NCBI RefSeq assembly: GCF_900115715.1
Contig: NZ_FOXM01000017.1
Location: 33,988 to 97,987 of the forward strand
Source of the DNA: Geopseudomonas sagittaria
GTDB taxonomy: Bacteria > Pseudomonadota > Gammaproteobacteria > Pseudomonadales > Pseudomonadaceae
DNA: 64,000 bases
Direction: 5' to 3'
Part shown: piece after piece, positions 36,624 to 46,087 of the stretch
Layout of the letters: every line of letters begins with the position of its first letter
Numbering within the stretch: the stretch's first letter is position 1
Translations under genes and position numbers: made by a program
The notes under the pieces: model-generated
Told to the model about the DNA's origin: nothing
Database searches by the model: none
What the model saw: the letters and a program-made list of their open reading frames with translations, nothing else

Positions 36624-38018
36624 CTACCCCGCCGGAGGAAACTCCACCTGCACGCGCAAACCGCCGGCGGCACCGTCGAGCAGGCTGATGCGCGCGCGGT
36701 GGGCGCGGCAGATCTCGCCGACGATCGCCAGGCCCAGCCCCGCCCCCGTACCGCCGGGGTTGCGCCGATAGAAGCGCTCGAACACCTTTTCCCGCTCTTC
36801 GGGCGGAATGCCCGGGCCGTCGTCCTCCACCTCGAGAATGCCCGGCGCCATCACGCGCAGGATCACGTTGCCGCCGGCCGGCGTGTGCGCCAGGGCGTTG
36901 TCCAGCAGGTTGTACAACAGCTCGCTGAGCAGGGTCGGCTCGCCGTCGATCCACACCGTCTCCTCCGCCTCCAGGGCCAGGGCCACGCCGCGGCCGTGGG
37001 CCAGCGGGGCCAGCGCCAGGCCCAGCTCGCGGGCCAGCGCGCCCAACTCCAGGCGCTGCGCGCCCCCCTCGGCGATGGCCCGCGCACCGCTCTCGATGCG
37101 CGCCAGCGACAGCAGCTGGTTGGCCAACTGGGTCAGCCGCTCGGTGCTGTCGGCCGCCTCGTCGAGGGTCTGCCGCCACAGCCGGGCCTCCTCCGCCCTC
37201 CGCCCCAGCTCCAGGCGTGCCTTGAGCGCGGCCAGCGGCGTGCGCAGTTCGTGGGCAGCCTCGGCGATGAACTGCGCCTGGCGCTCGAACAGCCCGCGCA
37301 GGCGGGCATTGAACTGGTTGAGGGCATCCACCAGCGGGCGCAACTCGCGCGGCAGGTCGGCCTCCGGCAGCGGCTGCAGGTCGTCGCTGGTCCGCACCGC
37401 CACCGCCTGGCGCAGCTGCTCCAGCGGGCGCAGGGCCAGGCTCACCGCCAGCCACACCAGGCCCAGCGCGGTGAGCGCCAGCAGGCCCATGCGCCACAGG
37501 GTGCCGACCAGCAGTTCGCGGGCCAGGCGCTCGCGCGCACCGCGGGTCTCGGCCACGCGGATCTCGGCCATACCCTCCAGATCCGCTTCGCTGACCGGCT
37601 GCAGCAGGCTGACCACGCGCACCTCCTGGTCGCGGTAGACGCCGTCGTAGAAGCGCGCCAGCGCCGGATAGTCGTCGGTGCGCCTGACCTTCGGCCCCGC
37701 TGCCGGCAGCGCCTCGTAGCCGGAGACCAGCGCGCCGAGCGGATCCAGCACCTGGTAGTAGATGCGCCCGGCGCTGTCGTAGGCGAAGGTATCCAGCGCC
37801 ACGTAGGGCACGTTGGCCTTGAGCTGGCCGTCGCTGCTGTACAGGCCGTCGGCCACCGCCCGCGCCGAGGCCAGCAGGGTACGGTCGTAGGCGGTATCGG
37901 CGGCGCGGCGCGCGCTCCAGTAGCCGCTCAGGCCGCCGAGCAGCAGGATCAGCGCCAGCAGCAGGGCCAGGCGGCGCAGCAGCCGGCCGCGCAGACTGCT
38001 GCCGCGCAGCTCAGCCAT
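36624..38018 (-). CDS. tctE: sensor histidine kinase, TctE-like
   Basis: 464-residue membrane sensor. Membrane helices lie at about 15-34 and 175-197 with a periplasmic sensor domain of about 140 residues between them, then HAMP-like sequence. The H-box AEAAHELRTPLAALK has phospho-acceptor H256. The N box NLLDNALAHTPAG and G box DDGPGIP are present. The start ATG 38018 overlaps the regulator gene by 8 bases. Next to opdH and tctCBA it probably senses tricarboxylates. A QseC-like assignment is possible from the kinase domain alone. Confidence 0.9.
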   Translation of the reverse strand: MAELRGSSLRGRLLRRLALLLALILLLGGLSGYWSARRAADTAYDRTLLASARAVADGLYSSDGQLKANVPYVALDTFAYDSAGRIYYQVLDPLGALVSGYEALPAAGPKVRRTDDYPALARFYDGVYRDQEVRVVSLLQPVSEADLEGMAEIRVAETRGARERLARELLVGTLWRMGLLALTALGLVWLAVSLALRPLEQLRQAVAVRTSDDLQPLPEADLPRELRPLVDALNQFNARLRGLFERQAQFIAEAAHELRTPLAALKARLELGRRAEEARLWRQTLDEAADSTERLTQLANQLLSLARIESGARAIAEGGAQRLELGALARELGLALAPLAHGRGVALALEAEETVWIDGEPTLLSELLYNLLDNALAHTPAGGNVILRVMAPGILEVEDDGPGIPPEEREKVFERFYRRNPGGTGAGLGLAIVGEICRAHRARISLLDGAAGGLRVQVEFPPAG

Positions 38019-38682
38019 CGCTGGCCTCCAGCAGGTAGCCGAGGCCGCGGAAGGTGACGATGCGCACGCCACGCCCTTCCAGCTTCTTGCGCAGGCGATG
38101 GACGTAGATCTCGATGGCATCCGGACTGGCCTCCTCGTCGAGGCCGAACACCTGGGCGGCCAGCTGCTCCTTGCTCATCACCCGCCCCGGGCGGGCGATC
38201 AGCGCCTGCAGCACGGCCTGCTCGCGCGAGGTCAGGGCGAGCACCTCGTCGCCGAGGCTGAAGCGCCGGGTGCCGAGATCGTAGACCAGCGCGCCGCAGC
38301 GCTGTTGCTGCTCGCCTCCCTGCACGCTGCGGCGCAGCAGGGCCTTGACCCGCGCCTCCAGCTCGGCCAGCTCGAAGGGCTTGGCCAGGTAGTCGTCGGC
38401 GCCGAGGTTGAGGCCGTGCACGCGGTCGGCCACCTCGCCGCGCGCGGTGAGCATCAGCACCGGCAGGGTCTTGCCGCGATCGCGCAGACGCGCCAGCACC
38501 TGGAAGCCGTCGAGACGCGGCAGGCCGACGTCGAGGATGGCCAGCGCATAGTCCTCGCTGGCCAGCGCCAGGTCGGCGGCCACGCCGTCGGTGAGCAGGT
38601 CCACGCTCCAGCCGGCGCCGCGCAGCGCCTGGGCCACGCTGGCGGCCAGCGGGGGATGGTCTTCGACCAGCAGGATTCGCAC
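38011..38682 (-). CDS. tctD: OmpR-family response regulator, TctD-like
   Basis: 223-residue regulator. The receiver domain has acidic pocket E7/D8, phospho-acceptor D51 and the conserved lysine in DDYLAKPFE, then a winged-helix DNA-binding domain (SREQAVLQAL, YVHRLRKKLE). The start is GTG 38682, where the receiver fold begins, with GGAG upstream. It is divergent from opdH and expected to control opdH-tctCBA. Confidence 0.92.
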   Translation of the reverse strand: MRILLVEDHPPLAASVAQALRGAGWSVDLLTDGVAADLALASEDYALAILDVGLPRLDGFQVLARLRDRGKTLPVLMLTARGEVADRVHGLNLGADDYLAKPFELAELEARVKALLRRSVQGGEQQQRCGALVYDLGTRRFSLGDEVLALTSREQAVLQALIARPGRVMSKEQLAAQVFGLDEEASPDAIEIYVHRLRKKLEGRGVRIVTFRGLGYLLEASDG

Positions 38683-38874
38683 GGGGAAAGTCTCCACAGC
38701 CTTGTTGTTGTCCGCCGAGTGTAACGGCAGGCGGGCCAGGTCGAATGCCTCGGCGACTTTCTTTGCGCCTGAAAGCCAGGCGAAAGCTTCGCTGCCTAGC
38801 ATCCGTCATGGGCGCTCCCAGCCCACGCGGCAATAGCACTGCCGACGACAACAACAATGACTGGAGATACCGCG

Positions 38875-40140
38875 ATGCCGACTGCCGCCTGGCAGGCCCT
38901 GCCGCCTGTTCGCCGCCTGGCCCTGGCCATCACCGCCTGCACTCTCGCCCCGCTGGCCCACGCCGGTTTCGTCGAGGACAGCAGCGCCACCCTGACCACC
39001 ACCAACATCTACCTGAACCGCGACTTCCGCGAAGGCGACGGGCAGAACAAGCGCGAGGAGTGGGGGCAGGGCTTTCTCCTCGACATCCAGTCCGGCTACA
39101 CCGACGGCAGCGTCGGCGTTGGCCTCGACGCCCTCGGCATGCTCGGCGTCAAGCTCGACTCGGGTGGCGGGCGCACCGGCACCGACCTGCTGCCGGTGCA
39201 GGACGACGGCGGCACCCCGGACCAGTTCGGCCGTCTGGGCCTGACCGCCAAGGTCAAGGTCTCCGCAACCGAGCTGCGCTACGGCTCGCACGTTCCCGAA
39301 CTGCCGGTGGTCAAGGCCAGCGACAGCCGCCTGCTGCCGCAGGTGTTCGAGGGCGGCCTGCTGACCTCGAAGGAAATCGCCGGCCTGACCTTCACCGGGG
39401 GGCGCCTGAGCCAGGTGATCGACCGCGCCTCGACCAACTCCGAGGATCTGATCCTCAATAGCAAGAACAGGCGTTTTCCCGGCGGCGTGACCAGCGACCA
39501 CCTCGACCTCGCCGGCCTCGATTACCAGTTCAGCAAGAGCCTGAGCGGGCGCTACTACTTCGCCGACCTCGACGACGTCTACCGCCAGCACTACTTCGGC
39601 CTGCTCGCCAAGCAGCCGCTGGGCGCCGGCACCCTGAGCGCCGATCTGCGCCTGATGCTCAGCGACGACAGCGGCGCCGCCAACGCCGGCGAGATCGACA
39701 ACCGCGCGCTCAACGGCATGCTCGGCTACGGCCTGGGCGCCCACAAGTTCAGCCTCGGCTACCAGCAGATGAGCGGCGACACCGGCTATGCCTACATCGA
39801 TGGCAGCGACCCGTTCCTGGTCAACTTCGTGCAGATCAACGATTTCGCCAACGCCGACGAGCGCTCCTGGCAGGCCCGCTACGAGTACGACTTCGCCGGC
39901 CTCGGCGTGCCCGGGCTGGGCTTCCTCGCCCGCTACGTCAAGGGCGACAACGCCGAGGTCGCCGGCAGCAGCGCGGAGGGCCGCGAGTGGGAGCGCGACC
40001 TCGAACTCAAGTACGTGGTACAGAGCGGCCCGCTCAAGGATCTCTACGTGCGCCTGCGCAACGCCAGCTTCCGCTCCAGCTTCGCCAGCGATGCGGACGA
40101 GAACCGGGTAATCGTCGGCTACAGCCTGCCGATCTGGTAA
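38875..40140 (+). CDS. opdH: OprD-family outer-membrane porin, OpdH-like
   Basis: 421-residue 18-stranded substrate-specific porin. A signal peptide ends at about residue 30 (APLAHAG). FVEDSSATL-like start of the mature protein, YRQHYFGLLAKQPLGAG and ARYVKGD are OprD family features. Start ATG 38875 with GGAG 8 bases upstream; ATG 38857 is an alternative. The context (TctDE upstream, TctCBA downstream) points to tricarboxylates such as cis-aconitate or citrate as substrate. Confidence 0.91.
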   Translation: MPTAAWQALPPVRRLALAITACTLAPLAHAGFVEDSSATLTTTNIYLNRDFREGDGQNKREEWGQGFLLDIQSGYTDGSVGVGLDALGMLGVKLDSGGGRTGTDLLPVQDDGGTPDQFGRLGLTAKVKVSATELRYGSHVPELPVVKASDSRLLPQVFEGGLLTSKEIAGLTFTGGRLSQVIDRASTNSEDLILNSKNRRFPGGVTSDHLDLAGLDYQFSKSLSGRYYFADLDDVYRQHYFGLLAKQPLGAGTLSADLRLMLSDDSGAANAGEIDNRALNGMLGYGLGAHKFSLGYQQMSGDTGYAYIDGSDPFLVNFVQINDFANADERSWQARYEYDFAGLGVPGLGFLARYVKGDNAEVAGSSAEGREWERDLELKYVVQSGPLKDLYVRLRNASFRSSFASDADENRVIVGYSLPIW

Positions 40141-40178
40141 GCCCTGCCCCACAATAAGAATCTGTCGGAGAAACTGCC

Positions 40179-41156
40179 ATGAACACTGCTTTCACCCGCA
40201 TCGCCCTCGCCGCCGCCAGCCTGGCCTTCGCCGGCCAGTTGCTCGCCGCCGAACCCCGGCGCCCGGAATGCATCGCCCCGGCCAAGCCCGGCGGCGGCTT
40301 CGACCTGACCTGCAAGCTGGCGCAGAGCGGCCTCAAGGACGGCGACCTGCTCAAGGCGCCGATGCGCGTCACCTACATGCCCGGCGGTGTCGGCGCGGTC
40401 GCCTACAACGCGGTGATCGCCCAGCGGGCCGATGACCCGGGCACCATCACCGCGTTCTCCTCGGGCTCCCTGCTCAACCTGGCGCAGGGCAAGTTCGGCC
40501 GCTACGACGAGAACGCCGTGCGCTGGCTGGCCGCCATCGGCACCGACTACGGCGCCATCACCGTGCGCGCCGACGCGCCCTGGCAGAACCTCGGCGAGCT
40601 GGTCGAGGCGGTGAAGAAGGATCCGAGCAAGGTGGTGTTCGGCGCCGGCGCCACCATCGGCGGCCAGGACTGGATGCAGACCGCACTGATCGCCCGCGCC
40701 GCCGGCATCGATCCAAAGGGGCTGCGCTACGTGGCCTTCGAAGGCGGTGGCGAGACCCTCACCGCCATGCTCGGCGGCCACGTGCAGGTCACCTCCAGCG
40801 GTCTCGGCGAGGTCACCCCGCAACTGGCCGCTGGCAAGGTGCGCATCCTCGCCGTGCTGTCCGACCAGCGCCTGCCCGGCAAACTGGCCGACATCCCCAC
40901 CGCCAAAGAGCAGGGCTTCGACATCAGCTGGCCGGTGATCCGCGGCTTCTACATGGGGCCGGAGGTCAAGGACGAGGAGTTCGCCTGGTGGAAAGGCCAG
41001 TTCGACAAGATGCTGGCCAGCGAGGACTTCGCCCGGCTGCGCGAACAGCGTGACCTGTTCCCGCTGGCGATGAGCGGCGATGAGCTGCACGAGTTCGTGC
41101 TCAAGCAGGTCGCCCAGTACAAGCAGCTGGCCGGCGAGTTCGGACTGGTCCAGTAA
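40179..41156 (+). CDS. tctC: tripartite tricarboxylate transporter, periplasmic binding protein
   Basis: 325-residue TctC/Bug-family binding protein that delivers tricarboxylates to TctBA. A signal peptide ends at about residue 23 (QLLAAEP). AKPGGGFDLTCKLAQSGL matches the ligand-binding opening of the family. It lies 38 bases after opdH with GGAG as ribosome site, and probably shares its transcript. Confidence 0.93.
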   Translation: MNTAFTRIALAAASLAFAGQLLAAEPRRPECIAPAKPGGGFDLTCKLAQSGLKDGDLLKAPMRVTYMPGGVGAVAYNAVIAQRADDPGTITAFSSGSLLNLAQGKFGRYDENAVRWLAAIGTDYGAITVRADAPWQNLGELVEAVKKDPSKVVFGAGATIGGQDWMQTALIARAAGIDPKGLRYVAFEGGGETLTAMLGGHVQVTSSGLGEVTPQLAAGKVRILAVLSDQRLPGKLADIPTAKEQGFDISWPVIRGFYMGPEVKDEEFAWWKGQFDKMLASEDFARLREQRDLFPLAMSGDELHEFVLKQVAQYKQLAGEFGLVQ

Positions 41157-41241
41157 GCGACACGGCCGCAGCGGCCCCCGCGCTGCGGCCGACCCTCTCC
41201 CCCGCGGGAGAGACCTCCTCCCCCCACCCAGGTACTTCGCC

Positions 41242-41682
41242 ATGTATGACCGCCTGTTCGGCTCGGTCTGGTTGCTGCTGTGCGCCGGCCTTGCCGTGAT
41301 CGCCTGGGGCTTCCAGCCCCCCTTCTCCTACGACCCGGTGGGACCGCGCGCCTACCCGCTGCTGCTGCTCGGCCTGCTCGGCGCCGGCGCGCTGTGGCTG
41401 GTGATCCGCCCGGCGCTGCACAAGCACCTGCTGGGCGCCACACAGAGCCTGCGCGCCCTGCTGTGCATCGCCGGCCTGCTGGCCTTCGCCCTGCTGTTCG
41501 AGCCGCTGGGCTTCGTCCCGGCCACCGCCCTGGCCGCCACCGGCCTCGGCCTGCTGTTCGGCGGCCGCCCGCTGCCCTGCGCGCTGTCCGGGGTGCTGAT
41601 GGGCGTGCTGCTCTACGTGCTGTTCGATCTGCTGCTGGACGTGCCCCTGCCGCTGGGCGTGTTCGAATTCCTCGTGGAGTGA
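41242..41682 (+). CDS. tctB: tripartite tricarboxylate transporter, small membrane subunit
   Basis: 146-residue protein with four predicted membrane helices, the typical TctB size and layout, including the conserved GPRAYPLLL. Start ATG 41242; the ribosome site is weak. Four bases separate it from tctA. Confidence 0.88.
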   Translation: MYDRLFGSVWLLLCAGLAVIAWGFQPPFSYDPVGPRAYPLLLLGLLGAGALWLVIRPALHKHLLGATQSLRALLCIAGLLAFALLFEPLGFVPATALAATGLGLLFGGRPLPCALSGVLMGVLLYVLFDLLLDVPLPLGVFEFLVE

Positions 41683-41686
41683 CGCC

Positions 41687-43234
41687 ATGGAAACCTTGAA
41701 CTTCCTCCTGCAGGGCTTCGACGTCGCCCTGCGCCCGACCAACCTGCTGATGGCGCTGTTCGGCGCCTTCGTCGGCACCGTGGTCGGCATGCTGCCGGGC
41801 CTCGGCCCGATCAACGGCGTGGCCCTGCTGCTGCCGCTGGCCTTCGCCCTCGGCCTGCCGCCGGAAACCGCGCTGATCCTGCTCGCCGCCGTGTACCTGG
41901 GCTGCGAGTACGGCGGGCGCATCTCCGCCATCCTGCTCAACGTGCCGGGCTGCGCCGCCTCGGTGATGACCACCCTGGACGGCAACCCGCTGAGCCGCCA
42001 GGGCAAGGCCGGCATCGCCCTGTCGCTGTCGGCGATGAGCTCCTTCGTCGGCAGTTTCATCGCCATCTGCGGCGTGGTGCTGTTCGCCCCGCTGCTGGCC
42101 AAGTGGGCGGTGGCCTTCGGACCGGCCGAGTACTTCGTGCTGATGGTGTTCGCCATCGCCTGCCTGGGCGGCATGGTCGGCGACAAGCCGGTGAAGACGC
42201 TGATGGCGGCGCTGATCGGCCTGGGCCTGGCGACGGTTGGGGTGGACTCCACCACCGGCGTGTACCGCTTCACCTTCGACAGCGTCAGCCTGTCCGACGG
42301 CATCCAGTTCATCATCGTGGTGATCGGCTTCTTCAGCGTCAGCGAGATCCTGATCATGCTGGAGAAGACCCAGGGCGGCCAGCAGGTGGCCAAGGCCGGC
42401 GAACGCCTGCTGTTCAACTTCAAGGAGTTCTGCTTCACCTTCGCCAGCATGGTGCGCAGCGGCCTGGCCGGCTTCGTTATCGGCACCCTGCCCGGCGCCG
42501 GGGCGACCATCGCCAGCGCCATGACCTACATGAGCGAGAAGCGCCTGGCCGGTGCCAGCGGCCGCTTCGGCGAGGGCGACCTGCGCGGCCTGGCTTCCCC
42601 GGAGGCGGCCAACAACGCCTCGGCCTGCGGCTCGCTGATCCCCATGCTGACCCTCGGCGTACCCGGCTCGGGTACCACCGCGGTGATGATCGGCGCGCTG
42701 GCGCTGTACAACATCACCCCGGGCCCGCTGCTGTTCGAGCAGCAGCCGGACGTGGTCTGGGGGCTGATTGCCTCGCTGTTCATCGGCAACGTCATCCTGC
42801 TGGTGATGAACATCCCGCTGGTCGGCCTGTTCTCGCGCATGCTCAGCGTGCCCAACTGGATCCTCGTGCCGGCCATCACCACGATCAGCATGGTCGGCGT
42901 CTACGCCGTGCACAGCACCACCTTCGACCTGGTGCTGATGATCGCCCTCGGCGTGTTCGGCTACATCCTGCGCAAGCTTGACTTCCCGCTGTCGGCGGTG
43001 ATCCTCGGCTTCGTCCTCGGCGAGCTGATGGAGGACAACCTGCGCCGCGCCCTGTCCATCTCCAGCGGCGAACTGGGCATCCTCTGGTCCAGCCCGATCA
43101 CCCTGGCGCTCTGGGCGCTGGTGGCGCTGATGCTGGCGCTGCCCGGCATCCGCTGGTGGCGTGCGCGCGGCAAGGCGCCGAACGCCGATGGGCCGGGCAC
43201 CGATGGGCCGGGCGCCGATGCGCCAGCCGCCTGA
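41687..43234 (+). CDS. tctA: tripartite tricarboxylate transporter, large membrane subunit
   Basis: 515-residue permease with about 12 helices. The family motif GLGPINGVALLLPLAF, the second GTLPGAGATIASAMTY and GVPGSGTTAVMIGAL are present. The C-terminal tail has a Pro/Gly/Asp repeat (GPGTDGPGADAP) encoded by a 15-base tandem repeat. The 3' end overlaps the start of the abrB-like gene. Confidence 0.94.
   Translation: METLNFLLQGFDVALRPTNLLMALFGAFVGTVVGMLPGLGPINGVALLLPLAFALGLPPETALILLAAVYLGCEYGGRISAILLNVPGCAASVMTTLDGNPLSRQGKAGIALSLSAMSSFVGSFIAICGVVLFAPLLAKWAVAFGPAEYFVLMVFAIACLGGMVGDKPVKTLMAALIGLGLATVGVDSTTGVYRFTFDSVSLSDGIQFIIVVIGFFSVSEILIMLEKTQGGQQVAKAGERLLFNFKEFCFTFASMVRSGLAGFVIGTLPGAGATIASAMTYMSEKRLAGASGRFGEGDLRGLASPEAANNASACGSLIPMLTLGVPGSGTTAVMIGALALYNITPGPLLFEQQPDVVWGLIASLFIGNVILLVMNIPLVGLFSRMLSVPNWILVPAITTISMVGVYAVHSTTFDLVLMIALGVFGYILRKLDFPLSAVILGFVLGELMEDNLRRALSISSGELGILWSSPITLALWALVALMLALPGIRWWRARGKAPNADGPGTDGPGADAPAA
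43187..43227 (+). repeat. 15-bp tandem repeat at the tctA/abrB overlap
   Basis: A GCCGATGGGCCGGGC-like unit occurs about 2.7 times in tandem. It encodes the acidic Gly/Pro tail of TctA and, in another frame, repeated MGRAP start-codon units upstream of the next gene. Confidence 0.75.
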
Positions 43235-44264
43235 TGCACCGGGCATCCTGAGCGGCGTCCTGGCCGGACTGGCGGGGGGCTACCTCGCCAGCCTGGCCGG
43301 CTGGCCGCTGCCGTGGATGATCGGCTCGCTGCTCGGCGTGGCGCTGGCGCGCTGCGCCGGCCTGGCGACCACGCCGCTGCCCGCCGGCCGCCAGGCCGGC
43401 CAGTGGCTGGTGGCCAGCGCCGTCGGCCTGCATGTCTCCCGCGAGGCCGCCCTCGCCCTCCTCCACCACCTCCCCCTGCTGCTCGCCGGCGCCGTCGCCA
43501 CCCTGCTGCTGACCCTGATCGGCATCGCCGTGCTGCGCCGCGGCGGCGTCGATCCGGCCACTGCCTTCTTCGCCAGCCTGCCCGGCGGCGCCAGCGAGAT
43601 GGTCAACCTGGCGCGCCGCCACCAGGCCCAGCCGGCCCAGGTCGCCGCGGCGCACAGCCTGCGCCTGCTGCTGGTCCTGCTGCTGGTACCGGCGCTGTTC
43701 GGCTGGGGCCTGCCCCGTCTGCCCGCGCTCTCCGCACCTCACCCCGACTGGCCCGCCCTGGCCCTGCTGCTGCCCGCCGGCCTGCTCGCCGCGCTGCTCT
43801 GGCGCCGCCTCGGCCAAGCCAACCCGTGGATGCTCGGCCCGCTGCTGCTGTGCGCGATCGCCAGCGCCAGCCTCGACCTGCAGCTGGCCCTGCCGGGCGG
43901 CCTGGGCCAGCTCGGCCAGTGGCTGCTCGGCTGCGCCCTCGGCGCGCACTTCGACCGGGCGTTCTTCCGCCGCGCGCCGGACTTCATCGTCCGGGTGCTG
44001 ATCTTCAGCCTGCTGGCCATGCTCGCCGCCGCCGGCCTCGGCGCCCTGCTCGGCCTGCTGGCCGGCGGCCATGGCCGGGCGCTGATGCTCGGCAGCATGC
44101 CCGGCGGCATCACCGAGCTGGGCCTGACCGCCGCCAGCCTGCAGCTGTCGGTGGCGCTGGTCAGCGCCCAGCAGCTGCTGCGCCTGCTGCTGGTGATGCT
44201 GCTGGCGGAGCCGCTGTACCTGGGCTGGCGGCGCCTGGCGAGCCAACGGAGCCGGCGGGACTAG
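43218..44264 (+). CDS. AbrB family transporter
   Basis: 348-residue membrane protein with about 10 helices in two repeated halves, matching the AbrB/putative ammonia monooxygenase family (GLAGGYLASLAGWPLPWMIG; second-half motif LGSMPGGITELGLTA). The substrate is unknown. The start is taken as ATG 43218, inside tctA; in-frame ATG codons at 43203 and 43188 arise from the repeat. Overlap with tctA suggests co-translation with the tricarboxylate operon. Confidence 0.88.
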   Translation: MRQPPDAPGILSGVLAGLAGGYLASLAGWPLPWMIGSLLGVALARCAGLATTPLPAGRQAGQWLVASAVGLHVSREAALALLHHLPLLLAGAVATLLLTLIGIAVLRRGGVDPATAFFASLPGGASEMVNLARRHQAQPAQVAAAHSLRLLLVLLLVPALFGWGLPRLPALSAPHPDWPALALLLPAGLLAALLWRRLGQANPWMLGPLLLCAIASASLDLQLALPGGLGQLGQWLLGCALGAHFDRAFFRRAPDFIVRVLIFSLLAMLAAAGLGALLGLLAGGHGRALMLGSMPGGITELGLTAASLQLSVALVSAQQLLRLLLVMLLAEPLYLGWRRLASQRSRRD

Positions 44265-44340
44265 TTGCAGAGCGGGCGTCGGGCAAGGTCCGCCCCCCTG
44301 GCTTATCCTCAAGCCAGTCCGGACTGCCGCTGGAGGGCCC

Positions 44341-45198
44341 ATGCCCCGCCTCGCCGTTTCCGCCAGGTCGCTCGGCCTGCTGCTCGTCCTGCTGGTGCTG
44401 GCGGCCTGCAGCCGCCTGGAGCTGGTCTACCACAACCTCGACTGGCTGATCCCCTGGAAGCTGGACGACTACCTGAGCCTCGACGCCCGGCAGAGCGCCT
44501 GGCTGGATGCGCGGCTGGACGAGCACCTGCGCTGGCACTGCCGCAGCGAGCTGCCGCGCTATCTCGACTGGTTGGAGCGCCAGCGCGGCCTGCTCGCCGG
44601 CAGCCCCGACGCCGAGACACTGAAGGGGCCGATGGGCGAGGCCCGCCAACTGCTGCAAGCGAGCCTGCGCCACGTGACTCCGGACACCGCCCGGCTGCTG
44701 GCCGGGCTCAGCGCCGCGCAGGTCGACGAGCTGGACCTGCGTCTGGCCGCGGAGCGGGCCAGGCTGAACGAGCAGCAGCTGGGCGGCAGCCCGGAGCAGC
44801 GCCTGCAGCGCCGGGCGACCCGCGCGCAGCGGCGACTGGAAGACTGGCTCGGCCCGCTGCATCCGCAGCAGCGCGCCTACCTGCGCCTGTGGGCGGCGCG
44901 CCACGAAGCCAACGTGCAGCCCTGGCTGGCCAATCGCGAACGCTGGCAGGCGCAGTTGCTGGACGACCTGCGCCGGCCGCCAAAGGAGAGTCTGAGCGCC
45001 CGTCTCGAGCCCCTGCTGGGCCAACCCGAACGGTACTGGAGCGAGGACTACCGGCGCGCGGTGGCCCGCGCCGAGCGGAGCCTCGCCGAACTGCTCAGCG
45101 AGCTGTGGGCCAGCAGCACACCCGGCCAGCGCGCGCACCTGCAGGCCCGTCTGGTTGCCCTGCGCAGCGATCTCGAACGCCTGGAGTGTCGCGGCTGA
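44341..45198 (+). CDS. DUF6279 family lipoprotein
   Basis: 285-residue lipoprotein with lipobox LAAC (C23) and a helical, Arg/Leu-rich mature part starting RLELVYHNLDWLIPWKLDDY. This matches the DUF6279 family of unknown function. It is on the same strand as abrB after 76 bases and converges on ung with a 9-base gap. Confidence 0.85.
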   Translation: MPRLAVSARSLGLLLVLLVLAACSRLELVYHNLDWLIPWKLDDYLSLDARQSAWLDARLDEHLRWHCRSELPRYLDWLERQRGLLAGSPDAETLKGPMGEARQLLQASLRHVTPDTARLLAGLSAAQVDELDLRLAAERARLNEQQLGGSPEQRLQRRATRAQRRLEDWLGPLHPQQRAYLRLWAARHEANVQPWLANRERWQAQLLDDLRRPPKESLSARLEPLLGQPERYWSEDYRRAVARAERSLAELLSELWASSTPGQRAHLQARLVALRSDLERLECRG

Positions 45199-45207
45199 GT
45201 CCAGTCC

Positions 45208-45903
45208 TCAGAGATTCGGCAGCGCCCAGTCCACCGTCCCCAGCCCGTGCTGCTCGAGGAACTTGTTGGTGCGACCGAAATGGCCGTTGCCGATGTAGCC
45301 GCGGTGCGCCGACAGCGGCGAGGGATGCGGCGAGCGCAGGATCAGATGCTTGGTCGGATCGATCAGGCGCTCCTTGCTCTGCGCGTGGGCGCCCCACAGC
45401 AGGAACACCAGGTGCGGGCGCTCGCGACTGACCACCTCGATCACCTTGTCGGTGAACGGCTGCCAGCCGGCGCTGGCGTGGGAACCGGCCTTGCCCTGCT
45501 CGACGGTCAGCGAGGTATTGAGCAGCAGTACGCCCTGCTCGGCCCAGTGCTGCAGGCAGCCGTGATTGGGCGGATCGATGTTCAGGTCGCGCTTGAGCTC
45601 CTTGAAGATGTTCTGCAGCGACGGCGGCACCGGCACGCCCGGCAGCACCGAGAAGCACAGGCCGTGGGCCTGGCCCGGGCCGTGGTAGGGATCCTGGCCG
45701 ATGATCACCACCCTGACCCGCTCCAGCGGCGTCGAGTTCAGCGCATTGAAGATCAGCCCGCCGGGCGGGAAGACCTCCTTGCCGGCCGCCTTCTCGCGAC
45801 GCAGGAACTCGCCCAGCGCCTGCATGTAGGGCTTGTCGAACTCCTCGCCGAGCACGGCCTTCCAGCCCGGTTCGAGTTTGATGCGATCCTGCGCGGCGCT
45901 CAT
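45208..45903 (-). CDS. ung: uracil-DNA glycosylase
   Basis: 231-residue family 1 UDG that removes uracil from DNA. The catalytic water-activating motif is [13 protein letters not shown] with D71. The uracil-binding LLNTSLTV and the [10 protein letters not shown] loop with the catalytic histidine follow. Length and order are normal. Confidence 0.97.
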   Translation of the reverse strand: MSAAQDRIKLEPGWKAVLGEEFDKPYMQALGEFLRREKAAGKEVFPPGGLIFNALNSTPLERVRVVIIGQDPYHGPGQAHGLCFSVLPGVPVPPSLQNIFKELKRDLNIDPPNHGCLQHWAEQGVLLLNTSLTVEQGKAGSHASAGWQPFTDKVIEVVSRERPHLVFLLWGAHAQSKERLIDPTKHLILRSPHPSPLSAHRGYIGNGHFGRTNKFLEQHGLGTVDWALPNL

Positions 45904-46087
45904 GGCAAACCTCTGCGTACAAACGAAAGCGGCACCCTAGAGAGGCACTTCCGGCAAGTCAAGGCACGACCTTCGGCGCGTAGGGATGACGACCGAAGTC
46001 GCGGCCCGGCCACCTTAAAAGCGCATGGGCCACCCCGGCACGCCGGCGTACAACAACGCCCTCCCCCCATCACAAGGAAAGGTGTCC

